Assembly: GCF_003206615.1 (NCBI RefSeq)
Contig: NZ_PZJW01000007.1
Location: forward strand, 62,001 to 126,000
Length of the DNA: 64,000 nt
From: Salinicola acroporae
GTDB lineage: Bacteria > Pseudomonadota > Gammaproteobacteria > Pseudomonadales > Halomonadaceae
Direction of reading: 5' to 3'
Every line of letters begins with the position of its first letter. Position 1 is the stretch's first letter. Positions 7,853-16,330 of this stretch are shown here, in pieces. The translations under genes and the position numbers were made by a program. The notes beneath the pieces were generated by a model. That model made no database searches and was not told the origin of the DNA. It worked only from the letters and a program-made list of their open reading frames with translations.

Positions 7853-9112
7853 ATGGAACTGATCGACAAGCTCTCCATCCTCGCCGATGCCGCCAAGTAC
7901 GATGCCTCCTGCGCCAGCAGCGGCGCACCCAAGCGCTCGTCTCGCGGCAAGGCGGGGCTCGGTTCGTCGAACGGCATGGGGATCTGCCACAGCTTCACCC
8001 CGGACGGCCGCTGTGTCTCGCTGCTCAAGGTGTTGCTGACCAACTTCTGCCTGTTCGACTGCCAGTACTGCGTCAACCGGCGCTCGAGCAACGTGCCGCG
8101 AGCGCGATTCACGCCGGAGGAGGTCGTCCGCCTGACGCTGTCGTTCTACCGTCGCAACACCATCAGCGGGCTATTCCTGAGCTCCGGGATCATCCGCTCC
8201 AGCGATTACACCATGGAGCAGCTGATCCAGGTGGCGAAGCTGCTGCGCGAGACCTATCAGTTTCGCGGCTATATCCATCTCAAGGCGATTCCGGAAGCGG
8301 ATCCCAGGCTGCTGGAGGAAGCCGGGCGCTACGCCGACCGGTTGAGCGCTAACATCGAACTGCCGACCCTGACCAGCCTCAAGACCCTGGCCCCGGAAAA
8401 GGAGCTCGGCACTATCCACTCGGCCATGGGGTACATGCGCCAGCGCATCGATGCCGCCAACGACAATGCCGAGAGGGATGCGAAGCGCCTGCCGCGCAGC
8501 GCCAACCCCAAGCGCATGGCGCCAACCTACGCGCCCGGTGGCCAGAGCACGCAGATGATCGTCGGTGCCGATGCCACCGATGACCGCACCATCCTCCAGT
8601 CCGCCCAGCACCTCTATCGCGACTTCCGCCTCAAGCGCGTCTACTACTCGGCGTTCAGCCCGATTCCGGAGCGCCCCGCCGGGCTACCCCAGGCCGCGCC
8701 GCCACTGCTGCGCGAGCACCGGCTCTACCAGGCCGACTTCCTGATCCGTGGCTACGGCTTCCAGGCCGAGGAGTTGCTGAACGCACCGGGCAACCTGGAC
8801 CTGGAGATCGACCCCAAGCTGTCCTGGGCGCTGGCCCACCGCGACGACTTCCCGGTCGACCTCAACCGCGCCGAGCCGGCGATGATCGCCCGCATTCCGG
8901 GTATCGGGCTGCGCAGCGTGCAGCGACTGGTCGATCTGCGGCGACTGCGGCGCATCCGCTATCAGGACCTGGTGGCGTTGCGGTGTCGCCTGGAGACCTT
9001 GCGGCCCTTCGTGGTGACCCAGGACTACCGCCCCGCCGATGCCCAGCGTGACAGCACTCGCCTGCGCCAGAGCCTGACCCAACCCCAGCCGGCGCAGATG
9101 GCGCTGTGGTAG
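7853..9112 (+). CDS. Putative DNA modification/repair radical SAM protein (TIGR03916-like)
   Basis: 419-residue radical SAM enzyme. The [4Fe-4S] ligands are CLFDCQYC at residues 66-73 (C66, C70, C73), followed by NRRSSN. Near the C-terminus (about 340-385) the segment DLNRAEPAMIARIPGIGLRSVQRLV is a helix-hairpin-helix motif, suggesting contact with DNA. This combination is the family annotated as a putative DNA modification or repair radical SAM protein, which is typically encoded next to a DUF4130/uracil-glycosylase-like partner, as here. The chemistry is unknown. A LexA box directly in front supports a DNA-damage role. Confidence 0.88.
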   Translation: MELIDKLSILADAAKYDASCASSGAPKRSSRGKAGLGSSNGMGICHSFTPDGRCVSLLKVLLTNFCLFDCQYCVNRRSSNVPRARFTPEEVVRLTLSFYRRNTISGLFLSSGIIRSSDYTMEQLIQVAKLLRETYQFRGYIHLKAIPEADPRLLEEAGRYADRLSANIELPTLTSLKTLAPEKELGTIHSAMGYMRQRIDAANDNAERDAKRLPRSANPKRMAPTYAPGGQSTQMIVGADATDDRTILQSAQHLYRDFRLKRVYYSAFSPIPERPAGLPQAAPPLLREHRLYQADFLIRGYGFQAEELLNAPGNLDLEIDPKLSWALAHRDDFPVDLNRAEPAMIARIPGIGLRSVQRLVDLRRLRRIRYQDLVALRCRLETLRPFVVTQDYRPADAQRDSTRLRQSLTQPQPAQMALW

Positions 9113-9138
9113 CGCCGCGTTCCGCAGGAGATCCCGCC

Positions 9139-10059
9139 ATGGCCAATGCCTCGATGGGCCCGACCTCGTCCGCTGCCTGGGCCAACGACTTCGATGAGTG
9201 GCGCACCCAAGCGCGCCGGCTGCTTCACCTCGGCGCGCCCCCGGCCAGCGTGACCTGGCACGATGGCAACGCCAGTCATGACGATCTGTTCTCCTCGCGG
9301 GAGCCACCGTCCATGCCGCCAGGCTCGCCGCCGGCACCGATCCGGATCGGTCGCGACCAGTTGACGCTGCTGCGTAACGTCGCGCGCTATCGTGTCGAGG
9401 GCCACGACCCGCCGCGTTGGCCACTGCTGTACCGGGTGTTGTGGCGATGGGCCCAGGGCGACGCCGCAGCCATGCATCCTGCCGACGTCGATGGCCGCGT
9501 GCTGCATCAGCGCTGGCACGCGGTGAAGCGGGAAGCGCATCACATGCATGCCTTCCTGCGCTTCCACCGACGTGACGATGGGCGAGGTGAACGCTATCTC
9601 GCCTGGTTCGAGCCCGCCCACGACGTGCTCGACCTGGGCGCGGAGCACTTCGCCGACCGCATGGGCGGATCACGCTGGATCATCGCCACCCCCCGTGGCG
9701 GCGTAAGGTGGGACGGCTCGGCGCTGGACTATCGCACTCCCTGCCCGAAGGACTGGACCGACCAGGCCAGGACGGCCGCCGAGCACGCCAACGCCGACGA
9801 GGAGCACGCCCTTTGGCGGACCTATTTCGTCAGCACCTTCAACCCCGCGCGTCTCAATCACAGGGTGATGACCCAGCACATGCCGCAGCGGTTCTGGCGT
9901 CATCTCAGCGAGGGCGATCTGATTCCGGTGATGGAGGCCAAGGCCCGTCACGGCGGGCAACGCTTGGCCCAGGAGAGCAGTGTGGGCCAGCGCAAGGGCA
10001 AGGCGCTCCCGGGCGGCAGATCCGCCCTTTCCCGGTCGTCATCGGGCGACGACGGCTAG
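9139..10059 (+). CDS. DUF4130 protein, partner of the radical SAM repair protein (TIGR03915-like)
   Basis: 306-residue protein starting at ATG 9139 behind AGGAG (9126-9130); an in-frame GTG at 9106 overlapping the previous gene has no such site. The core (about 30-260) carries the features of the probable DNA metabolism family: TLLRNVARYRVEGHD, MHAFLRFHR and WFEPAHDVLDLGAEHFADRM. In many bacteria this domain is fused to a family 4-type uracil-DNA glycosylase; here it stands alone and ends in a low-complexity tail. It lies 26 bp after the radical SAM gene and should share the SOS promoter. Function unknown; probably recognises damaged DNA or the radical SAM product. Confidence 0.82.
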   Translation: MANASMGPTSSAAWANDFDEWRTQARRLLHLGAPPASVTWHDGNASHDDLFSSREPPSMPPGSPPAPIRIGRDQLTLLRNVARYRVEGHDPPRWPLLYRVLWRWAQGDAAAMHPADVDGRVLHQRWHAVKREAHHMHAFLRFHRRDDGRGERYLAWFEPAHDVLDLGAEHFADRMGGSRWIIATPRGGVRWDGSALDYRTPCPKDWTDQARTAAEHANADEEHALWRTYFVSTFNPARLNHRVMTQHMPQRFWRHLSEGDLIPVMEAKARHGGQRLAQESSVGQRKGKALPGGRSALSRSSSGDDG

Positions 10060-10085
10060 ATGACGTGCGACGCCGTCCGGCCCTG

Positions 10086-11762
10086 TCAGGAGGTACCGAT
10101 TCGCGCCACCGCATCCCGGCTGGCCAGTTCGCGCTCGTCGCCGGTCAATTCGCGCAGATGGCCCTCGCGCATCTCCAGCAGCCGGTCGGCGTGGGCGAAA
10201 TAGTGATCGTCGTGGCTGATGGCGAAGACGGTGATGCCCAGTTCCCGAAAGCGCGGCATCAGTTCACGGTAGAAGGCGCGCCGGAACTGCGGGTCCTGGT
10301 CCGCGGCCCACTCGTCGAGCAACAGGATCTGTCGCTGTTCGACCAACGCCATCAGCAGCGCGAGGCGCTTGCGCTGCCCCTGGGAGAGCTCGGTATCGAG
10401 CACCTTGCCGTCGTCGAGCTGTAGCTTCTTCGCCAGCTGCAGGGTCTGCAGCCAGTTATCCAGCAGCGCGGGATCGGCACTGCCGCCATGCGGCCCCATC
10501 AACCGGTCGAACTGGTGGAAGTCGGTGTAGACCGCCGAGAAACGCTGGCGGTAACGGTGCCATTCCGACTCGCCGATGATCTCGTCATCAATGCGGATTT
10601 CCCCCGAGTGGGGTCGGTAGAGCCCGGTCAACAGTTTGGCCAGCGTCGACTTGCCGCTGCCGTTGCCGCCGATCAGATAGACCTGTTCGCCCCGTTCCAG
10701 ACGCAGGTTGATCGGCCCGACGGCAAAGCCGTCCCGCCCTGCCCTGGCCGGGTAGCGATAGCTGATGTCGCGCATTTCGAGCACCTGCCACTCGCTGTGG
10801 GTCTCCACCAGGTCGAACCCTTCGCGGTATTCCGCCAGTGCCAGTTCGCGCAGCTTGTCGAACGACACCTGCGCGGTGATCAGCGTCGGCGTGGCACCGA
10901 CGGCCTGAATCAGCGGCGAGCGCAGGAACAGCAGCGTCAGCGAGAACGTCGCGGCGACGGCCGTGTTGGACCAGCCCAGGCCATTGGCGAGGAAGAACAC
11001 CACGCCGATGGCGCCCAGCATCATGATGTTGGTCCAGTTGCCGGCGCTCAGGTGATAGGTATCGGCGCGGATGATGTGATCGCGATAGGTTCGAGCGTCG
11101 GCGCCGTAGACCTCTTCCAGCAGATGACGCGCACGATCGCGATTGAGTGCCAGCTCCTTGCGGCCATGGATGATCGTCTCGTAATCCTGGTAGAGCCGGC
11201 TATCGGTGGCGCGGGTGATCCGAATATGGTGATAGACCTTCGATACCAGCCACCACCCGACCAGCATGGTCACGGCGATCCAGATGGCGGTGACCAGCAG
11301 CAGCGGCGGCGATAGCCAGAACAGGTAGCCGACGGAGGCCAGCGTGATGACGATCCCCTGGACGAGCTCCGGCAGGCGAACGAAGGCGATGGTCACGTTG
11401 CGGATGTCGCTGGAGAGGCACGACAGCAGATGGGCGCTGCCGAGCTGCTCGAGACGCTCGATATCGGTATCGAGGATGCGCTTGATCAGGCGGCCGCGCA
11501 GGCGATAGACGAAGTGGTGCCCCAGTGTCGTCAACGCCAGTTGCGACCCCAGCGTCACCGCCAGCAGCAGTGCCACCAGCCCGATGAACGGCAGCAAGGC
11601 CGTGACCGCACTGATTTCACCGCCAACCGGATCGGTGACGATCAGGTAGTGGTTGATGAAGGCGATGACGCCGATCCCCAGCGCCGCACTCAGCAGACTG
11701 AGCAGCATGACGCCGATGAACGGCCAGCGATAATGACGAAAGACGACGCGCAGTAGTTCCAT
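10086..11762 (-). CDS. Cyclic peptide/siderophore ABC exporter, YojI/PvdE-like fused permease-ATPase
   Basis: 558-residue ABC half-transporter with the membrane domain first (about six helices, residues 1-300) and the ATPase second (about 325-550). Walker A GGNGSGKS is at 365-372, the signature appears as [11 protein letters not shown], and the Walker B region as [13 protein letters not shown]. These variants are typical of the cyclic peptide exporter family that includes YojI (microcin J25 export) and PvdE (pyoverdine precursor export). The ATG at 11762 follows GGAACCC. A probable Fur box about 146 bp upstream suggests iron control, and a role in siderophore export is the most economical guess. 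It converges on the DUF4130 gene. Confidence 0.83.
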   Translation of the reverse strand: MELLRVVFRHYRWPFIGVMLLSLLSAALGIGVIAFINHYLIVTDPVGGEISAVTALLPFIGLVALLLAVTLGSQLALTTLGHHFVYRLRGRLIKRILDTDIERLEQLGSAHLLSCLSSDIRNVTIAFVRLPELVQGIVITLASVGYLFWLSPPLLLVTAIWIAVTMLVGWWLVSKVYHHIRITRATDSRLYQDYETIIHGRKELALNRDRARHLLEEVYGADARTYRDHIIRADTYHLSAGNWTNIMMLGAIGVVFFLANGLGWSNTAVAATFSLTLLFLRSPLIQAVGATPTLITAQVSFDKLRELALAEYREGFDLVETHSEWQVLEMRDISYRYPARAGRDGFAVGPINLRLERGEQVYLIGGNGSGKSTLAKLLTGLYRPHSGEIRIDDEIIGESEWHRYRQRFSAVYTDFHQFDRLMGPHGGSADPALLDNWLQTLQLAKKLQLDDGKVLDTELSQGQRKRLALLMALVEQRQILLLDEWAADQDPQFRRAFYRELMPRFRELGITVFAISHDDHYFAHADRLLEMREGHLRELTGDERELASRDAVARIGTS

Positions 11763-11907
11763 TCGGGTTCCATGGCCGGCGATGGGGCTCGAGCGGACTG
11801 CCTGGCACGATGCCCCGCCGCCGCGGGTCGGCGAAAGGCGTGGTCGGTGCGCCGGCCAGGGCGTCGAGCGTGGCATTCGGCGCCGAGATGATCGGCTGAC
11901 CGCAGGC

Positions 11908-11926
11908 GCGAATGATTCTGATCTTC
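11908..11926 (-). promoter_or_regulatory. Probable Fur box upstream of the ABC exporter
   Basis: GCGAATGATTCTGATCTTC matches 12 of 19 positions of the Fur consensus and keeps the AATGAT core. It lies in the 212-bp gap between the exporter start (11762) and the stop of the LysR gene (11975). The distance to the exporter start implies a long leader. Confidence 0.45.
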
Positions 11927-11974
11927 ACTAATGAAGTCAAGCCACCTCGGCCCCTTCCCTGGCTCGGGCGGTGC

Positions 11975-12886
11975 TCATGACTCGTCGTCGGCGAACATCA
12001 TCTGAATGCGTGAGCGCAACCAGCGCTCCGCGGGATCGTTGTCATAGACGCTCTGCCACACCATGCTCAACGGCGATGGAGGGCGCTCCAGCGGCAGTTC
12101 GTCCACACGCAGCCCACCCTGCGCCGCCAGAACCTCGGCGGCGTAGTCGGGCACGGTGGCAACCATGTCGGTATCTCGCAGCAGCGAGGCCAGGCTGTTG
12201 AACTGCGGTACCGCCAGCACGATGCGACGCTTGCGCCCTTGCTCGGCGAGCAGATCATCGACATAGCCGTTGAGATCGCCATCGAACGAAACCAGCGCGT
12301 GGGGCCGCTCGCAATAGTCGTCGAGGGTCAACGCGCCCGGGCGACTGTCCGCCCGCAGTACCTTGGCGCGGCTATGACGCAGGATCTTCTGCTTGGCGTT
12401 GGCCGGTAGATCTCGCGCATAGCCGGCAGCCACGGTCACCTCTCCGGTGTTGAGCAGTTGCGGCATTAGGTGGAAATCGGCGCGCCTCACCACCAGCACG
12501 ATCCCCGGCGCCTCTGTCCGCAGGCGCTTGAGCAGCGCGGGAAGCAGGGCGAACTCGATGTCATCGCTGAACCCGACCCGGAACACCGCTTCGCTGGTGG
12601 CCGGATCGAATTCGCTGGTGCGGCTGAGAACGTTGGAGATCGCATCGAGAGCCGGCTGCAGCTGTTCATAGATCTGCTCCGCGCGGGCCGTCGGCACCAT
12701 CTGGCGCCCGGTACGTACCAGCAGCGGATCACCGAAAACGTCCCGCAGCCGGGAGAGTGCGGCACTGGTCGCCGGCTGGCCCAGAAACAGCCGCTCGGCG
12801 GCGCGCGACACACTGCGCTCCTGCATCAGGGTCTCGAATACCACCAGCAGCTTGAAATCCACCCCACGCAGGTCACTACGATTCAT
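11975..12886 (-). CDS. LysR-family transcriptional regulator
   Basis: 303-residue LTTR. The winged helix-turn-helix is residues about 9-68 (LLVVFETLMQERSVSRAAERLFLGQPATSAALSRLR region), followed by a substrate-binding domain from about 95. The N-terminal pattern resembles the NodD/SyrM-like group of LTTRs. The ATG (12886-12884) has GGAG upstream. The gene is transcribed away from the quinone-oxidoreductase-like gene at 13034, so it most likely controls that gene and itself through the inverted repeat between them. Confidence 0.9.
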   Translation of the reverse strand: MNRSDLRGVDFKLLVVFETLMQERSVSRAAERLFLGQPATSAALSRLRDVFGDPLLVRTGRQMVPTARAEQIYEQLQPALDAISNVLSRTSEFDPATSEAVFRVGFSDDIEFALLPALLKRLRTEAPGIVLVVRRADFHLMPQLLNTGEVTVAAGYARDLPANAKQKILRHSRAKVLRADSRPGALTLDDYCERPHALVSFDGDLNGYVDDLLAEQGRKRRIVLAVPQFNSLASLLRDTDMVATVPDYAAEVLAAQGGLRVDELPLERPPSPLSMVWQSVYDNDPAERWLRSRIQMMFADDES

Positions 12887-12934
12887 TCATGTCTCCCCTC
12901 GGCGGGCGGCATCGACCCTCGTCGCGAATGCCGT

Positions 12935-12962
12935 ATCGATAGCCGTTATAGCCACTATCGAT
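12935..12962. promoter_or_regulatory. Inverted repeat between divergent LysR and oxidoreductase genes
   Basis: Perfect 8-bp arms ATCGATAG (12935-12942) and CTATCGAT (12955-12962) are separated by 12 bp. A third copy of the half-site, TCGATAG, lies at 12991-12997. The arrangement suits a LysR tetramer covering a recognition and an activation site in the 147-bp intergenic region. Assignment to this LysR protein is inferred from position. Confidence 0.5.
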
Positions 12963-13033
12963 CATTGAGCATAGTGTTTGTCCCCCATCGTCGATAGAGT
13001 CGAGGACAAGCCCTGGATACATTGAGGTGCACA

Positions 13034-14053
13034 ATGTCACGTGCAATACAGTTTCAACGCTTCGGCGACGCCGACGTTCTGGAAATCATTGAACGCGACG
13101 ATCCGCACCCCGCCAACGGGGAGGTACTGATCGAGACGGAAGCACTCGGCATCAATTGGCAGGATGTCATGTGGCGGCGCAACATGGCGCCGACATTGGC
13201 CCAGTTGCCGGCCGGCTCGGGCAGCGAGATGGCCGGCAAGGTCATCGCCGTCGGCGCGGGCGTCAGCGCGTTCTCGCCAGGTGATCGCGTGGCCTCGATT
13301 CCCGCCTTCGACCCCAACCAGTATACGGCACACGCCGAGCGCGCGCTGCTACCGGAGGAGGCGCTCATCGCCTACCCCGGCTGCTTGTCGCCAAGCGAGG
13401 CCAGCGTCCATTACGTGCCGTCGCTGGTCGCCTGGCTGGGATTTCGCGAGATCGCCAATCTCCAGTCTGGCGAAACGGTGTTGATCACCGGCGCCTGCCA
13501 TATCGGCGGGCCCTACGCGGTGCAGGTCGCGCGGGCGCTGGGCGCCCGGGTAATCGCTGCCACCCCCCACGAGGCGGCTGTCGATTACCTGAAGTCCCTT
13601 GGCGCCTCGGCTGTGGTCCATACGGAGACTCAGGATCTTGCCACCCGGATCGACAAGCTGACCGATCATCACGGCGTCGACATCGTGCTGGATGCCCTGG
13701 GCGGCCCCCAGATGAACCTGCTGGGCGATGTCCTGGCGCCTCGCGGCCGGCTGCTGCTCTACGGCATGCTGGGCGGCAACCAGACCACGTTCCCGGCCCA
13801 GGCGGCGTTTCGCAAGAACATTCAGTTCCACGTGCACTGCCTCTCCAATTTCAGCGGCAAGCCTGAATTGGGAATTCCGCAGAATCGCGAAGCGTTGGAG
13901 CGCGCCATTGCCGATGTCGACCGCATGACCCTGACGGGTGAGCTCAAGCCGCAGATCGACCATCGTTTTCCGCTCACGGAGATTGCCGAAGCGCATCGCT
14001 ACCTGGAAACCTGCGCCAATCACCATGGCCGGATCGTGGTCGAGATGGAGTGA
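13034..14053 (+). CDS. Zinc-less MDR oxidoreductase, quinone-reductase-like
   Basis: 339-residue medium-chain dehydrogenase/reductase. The N-terminal GroES-like fold (about 1-130) lacks the usual zinc-binding Cys/His pattern, and the Rossmann fold starts near 150 with TGACHIGGPYAVQVA at 152-166. That nucleotide loop is unusual because a Cys-His replaces the more common small residues. The family reduces quinones, enones or alcohol/aldehyde substrates with NAD(P)H; the substrate is unknown. The ATG at 13034 is preferred over an upstream TTG. The gene is divergent from a LysR gene that probably senses its substrate. Confidence 0.82.
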   Translation: MSRAIQFQRFGDADVLEIIERDDPHPANGEVLIETEALGINWQDVMWRRNMAPTLAQLPAGSGSEMAGKVIAVGAGVSAFSPGDRVASIPAFDPNQYTAHAERALLPEEALIAYPGCLSPSEASVHYVPSLVAWLGFREIANLQSGETVLITGACHIGGPYAVQVARALGARVIAATPHEAAVDYLKSLGASAVVHTETQDLATRIDKLTDHHGVDIVLDALGGPQMNLLGDVLAPRGRLLLYGMLGGNQTTFPAQAAFRKNIQFHVHCLSNFSGKPELGIPQNREALERAIADVDRMTLTGELKPQIDHRFPLTEIAEAHRYLETCANHHGRIVVEME

Positions 14054-14075
14054 TCGACCGACCGGGCCTGCGATC

Positions 14076-14100
14076 GGCTGGCAATCGTGGATTGCCAGCC
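14076..14100 (+). terminator. Strong hairpin after the oxidoreductase gene, no U-tract
   Basis: GGCTGGCAATC (14076-14086) and GATTGCCAGCC (14090-14100) form a perfect 11-bp stem with a 3-nt loop, 23 bp after the stop codon. No T-run follows, so it may be a weak terminator, an mRNA 3' end stabiliser or an attenuator before the AEC gene. Confidence 0.45.
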
Positions 14101-14162
14101 ACGTGACGGATTGACGACAATACCGCTTCCACTTTCGTCGCAATCACGCTCAAGGACCCCCG

Positions 14163-15038
14163 ATGCTCGCTCAACTGTTCGCCGTCATGGCCCCCGTTCT
14201 GGTTGGCGCGAGCATCGGGTTCGGCTGGATCCGGCTGGGCTACGGCTATCCCACCGAGTTCGTCACCAAGCTGGTCTTCAACATCGGCACGCCGGCGCTG
14301 GTCCTGGCCTCCCTGGCCAATGCCGAGGTCGATCCGGATACCTTCGGGCGTACGCTCGCGACCACCTTCCTGGTGCTCGCCGGCATGGCGCTGGCGAGCC
14401 TGGGCGTCGCCAGGCTGTTGCACAAACCCTGGCAGGTGATCATCTCGCCGATGATGTATCCGAACGCCGGCAACATGGGCCTGCCCGTCGCGCTCTACGC
14501 ATTCGGCAAGGAGGGCTTCACGTTCGCCATGACGGCCTGGGTCGCCAATGCGCTGATCCAGTTCACCGTCGGCATGATGATGGCGACACGTGGCAACCCC
14601 TGGAAGACACTACTACGCAACCCTACGCTCTATAGCATCGCGATCTCTCTGACGCTGATGCTGACCGGCATGTCCTTGCCGGCGTGGCTCGGCAATACCG
14701 TGCACCTGCTCTCCGGATTGACGATCCCATTGATGCTGATCACGCTCGGCGTCTCATTGGCCAGTATCCAGGCCCGCAACCTCTCCTCCGGTTTCCTGTT
14801 CACGCTCTGCCGGGTGCCCATCGCCTTGGCGCTCTCTTTCGCCATCGCCGCCTGGCTCGGCCTGCCGCCGATCGCCGCCAGCGCCGTGGCGCTGCAGATG
14901 AGCATGCCGGTCGCCGTCTACAACTACCTGTTCGCTCAACGCTCCCGCCGTGAACCCGAGTACGTCGCCAGCCTGGTGTTCTGCTCGACGCTACTGGCCT
15001 TCGTCTACCTGCCTCTGGAACTGGCCTTCATGCTATAG
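14163..15038 (+). CDS. AEC-family transporter (auxin efflux carrier-like)
   Basis: 291-residue integral membrane protein with about 8-10 hydrophobic helices over its whole length. The conserved helix-break regions of the AEC family are visible: NIGTPALVLASLANAEV near 40-56 and PNAGNMGLPVALYAFG near 100-115, and a matching second-half repeat with MPVAVYNYLFAQR near 245-260. Bacterial AEC proteins carry carboxylates such as malate or malonate. It may be co-transcribed with the oxidoreductase gene 109 bp upstream, although a hairpin lies between. The substrate cannot be assigned. Confidence 0.85.
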   Translation: MLAQLFAVMAPVLVGASIGFGWIRLGYGYPTEFVTKLVFNIGTPALVLASLANAEVDPDTFGRTLATTFLVLAGMALASLGVARLLHKPWQVIISPMMYPNAGNMGLPVALYAFGKEGFTFAMTAWVANALIQFTVGMMMATRGNPWKTLLRNPTLYSIAISLTLMLTGMSLPAWLGNTVHLLSGLTIPLMLITLGVSLASIQARNLSSGFLFTLCRVPIALALSFAIAAWLGLPPIAASAVALQMSMPVAVYNYLFAQRSRREPEYVASLVFCSTLLAFVYLPLELAFML

Positions 15039-15080
15039 CGACGTCGGCCACTCGCTTGCAAATGCTCGACGAACAGCTAC

Positions 15081-15095
15081 ATTACAAAGTGTAAT
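15081..15095. promoter_or_regulatory. Short inverted repeat upstream of the PRC-barrel gene
   Basis: ATTACA-AAG-TGTAAT is a perfect 6-bp inverted repeat, with another GATTACA at 15111-15117. It lies in an AT-rich stretch 65 bp before the PRC-barrel gene and may be an operator or part of the promoter. No regulator can be named. Confidence 0.35.
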
Positions 15096-15159
15096 CTTTA
15101 AAAGTTAATGGATTACAGGTAGTTGCACGCCAACGAAGCCGCAAGACAAGGAGACGTAT

Positions 15160-15693
15160 ATGCAAACTCTGTCATGGAAGCAGACACTCGGCGTGGCCAC
15201 ACTGGCAGCCGGCAGCATGATGATGACCCAGGCCGCAACGGCTCAGGAAACGCAGGACGCGCAGGGCCTCTATTCTGCCGATGAACTGATGGACGCCGAT
15301 GTCTTTCTCGCCAGCAAGCCGGACGAAGATATCGGTGATGTCGAGGACATCCTGCTGGGCGAGGACATGAGCGTTCAGGCGCTGGTCGTCGAAGCCGGTG
15401 GCGTGTTGGATATGGGCGACAAGAATTTCGTGGTCGAGAAAGGTAACTTCACCGTCGAAACCGATCACGACGAAAGTCTCGATGACATCGAATATCGTGT
15501 CGTTCTCGACATGGACGACAGTGCGCTGAAGCAGCAGCCCGAGTACACCAACGATTGGTGGCAGAATGCCAAGTCCCAGGCGGCTGAAGCGTGGGAAAAC
15601 ACCAAGCAAGGTGCCTCCAGTGCCTGGAAAGATACCAAGGCCGCCACGTCCGACCTGCTGAACGACGCCAGCGACGCGATCGACAACAACTGA
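15160..15693 (+). CDS. Exported PRC-barrel domain protein
   Basis: 177-residue protein with a Sec signal peptide (residues 1-29, cleaved near ATAQE). Residues about 37-120 form a PRC-barrel-like domain (ELMDADVFLASKPDEDIGDVEDILLGEDM). The C-terminal third is an Ala/Asn/Trp-rich repeat-like helix (AWENTKQGASSAWKDTK). The protein is very acidic, as expected for a halophile's periplasm. AAGGAG precedes the ATG. Proteins like this occur in envelope or stress roles, but no activity is established. It ends at a terminator shared with the DUF4168 gene. Confidence 0.8.
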   Translation: MQTLSWKQTLGVATLAAGSMMMTQAATAQETQDAQGLYSADELMDADVFLASKPDEDIGDVEDILLGEDMSVQALVVEAGGVLDMGDKNFVVEKGNFTVETDHDESLDDIEYRVVLDMDDSALKQQPEYTNDWWQNAKSQAAEAWENTKQGASSAWKDTKAATSDLLNDASDAIDNN

Positions 15694-15720
15694 TCCCGTC
15701 CTCGAATCGGACAGTCGTAA

Positions 15721-15751
15721 AAAAACCGCCGACTCTGGGTCGGCGGTTTTT
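15721..15751. terminator. Bidirectional rho-independent terminator
   Basis: AAAAACCGCCGAC (15721-15733) and GTCGGCGGTTTTT (15739-15751) form a perfect 13-bp stem with loop TCTGG. A T-run ends it on the plus strand and an A-run starts it, so it serves both the PRC-barrel gene and the oppositely oriented DUF4168 gene. Confidence 0.92.
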
Positions 15752-15787
15752 CGTTGGGGGCGATCCCGGAGATCGCCCAGCCGGTGC

Positions 15788-16171
15788 TTACTGCTGGGGC
15801 TGCTGCACCATCCCTTTCACACGCTGCATCAGTTGCGGATCCTGCTGGATAGCCTGACCGATCGAGTTGAACTGCTCGACACTCATGCCGCTATCCTGGA
15901 CCGCCTGAACCATCTCGTCGTTGGCTTGCTGACGAATCTTCTGCTGCTCTCCCTCATCGGAGGCGTTCTGCAGCTGTTCGGTGTAATCCTGAGAGATCAT
16001 CGCGATATCCTGCGATGCATCAGCGAACTGCTGGAGCTGGTCATCGGAGAAGTTTTGCGCCGGAGCCTGCGCCTGGGCACCGCTGTCGGCGGACTCCTGA
16101 GCCATCACAGGCGCGCTGGCGAGACCGGTCGTCATCATTGCCGCCGCGAGAAATGCAGTGATCCTTTGCAT
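15788..16171 (-). CDS. Exported DUF4168 protein
   Basis: 127-residue protein with a signal peptide (1-24, ending VMAQE). The rest is a Gln-rich helical DUF4168 domain: NFSDDQLQQFADASQDIAMI, then MSVEQFNSIGQAIQQDPQLMQRV. GGAGGT lies 6 bp before the ATG. The function of DUF4168 is unknown; proteins of this family are small, secreted and often abundant in halophilic and marine proteobacteria. It converges with the PRC-barrel gene and shares its terminator. Confidence 0.82.
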   Translation of the reverse strand: MQRITAFLAAAMMTTGLASAPVMAQESADSGAQAQAPAQNFSDDQLQQFADASQDIAMISQDYTEQLQNASDEGEQQKIRQQANDEMVQAVQDSGMSVEQFNSIGQAIQQDPQLMQRVKGMVQQPQQ

Positions 16172-16330
16172 GAATACCTCCAGATATCGATTTTATGCGT
16201 GTGCCCTAGTGGGATGCCGGTTCGGAGGGAGAGTTCCCCCCAAAATGTTTCTGCCGGCAATTTAATGTATCGCCGGGAAACATCGACACGCTTCGCCGCC
16301 GACGATCCTCTCACCATCACTCGCCGTCGA

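Noticed and set aside
6111-7928. 605-residue open frame on the minus strand
   Set aside because: It is antisense to the RecQ-type helicase and extends over the LexA box, with no recognisable domain.
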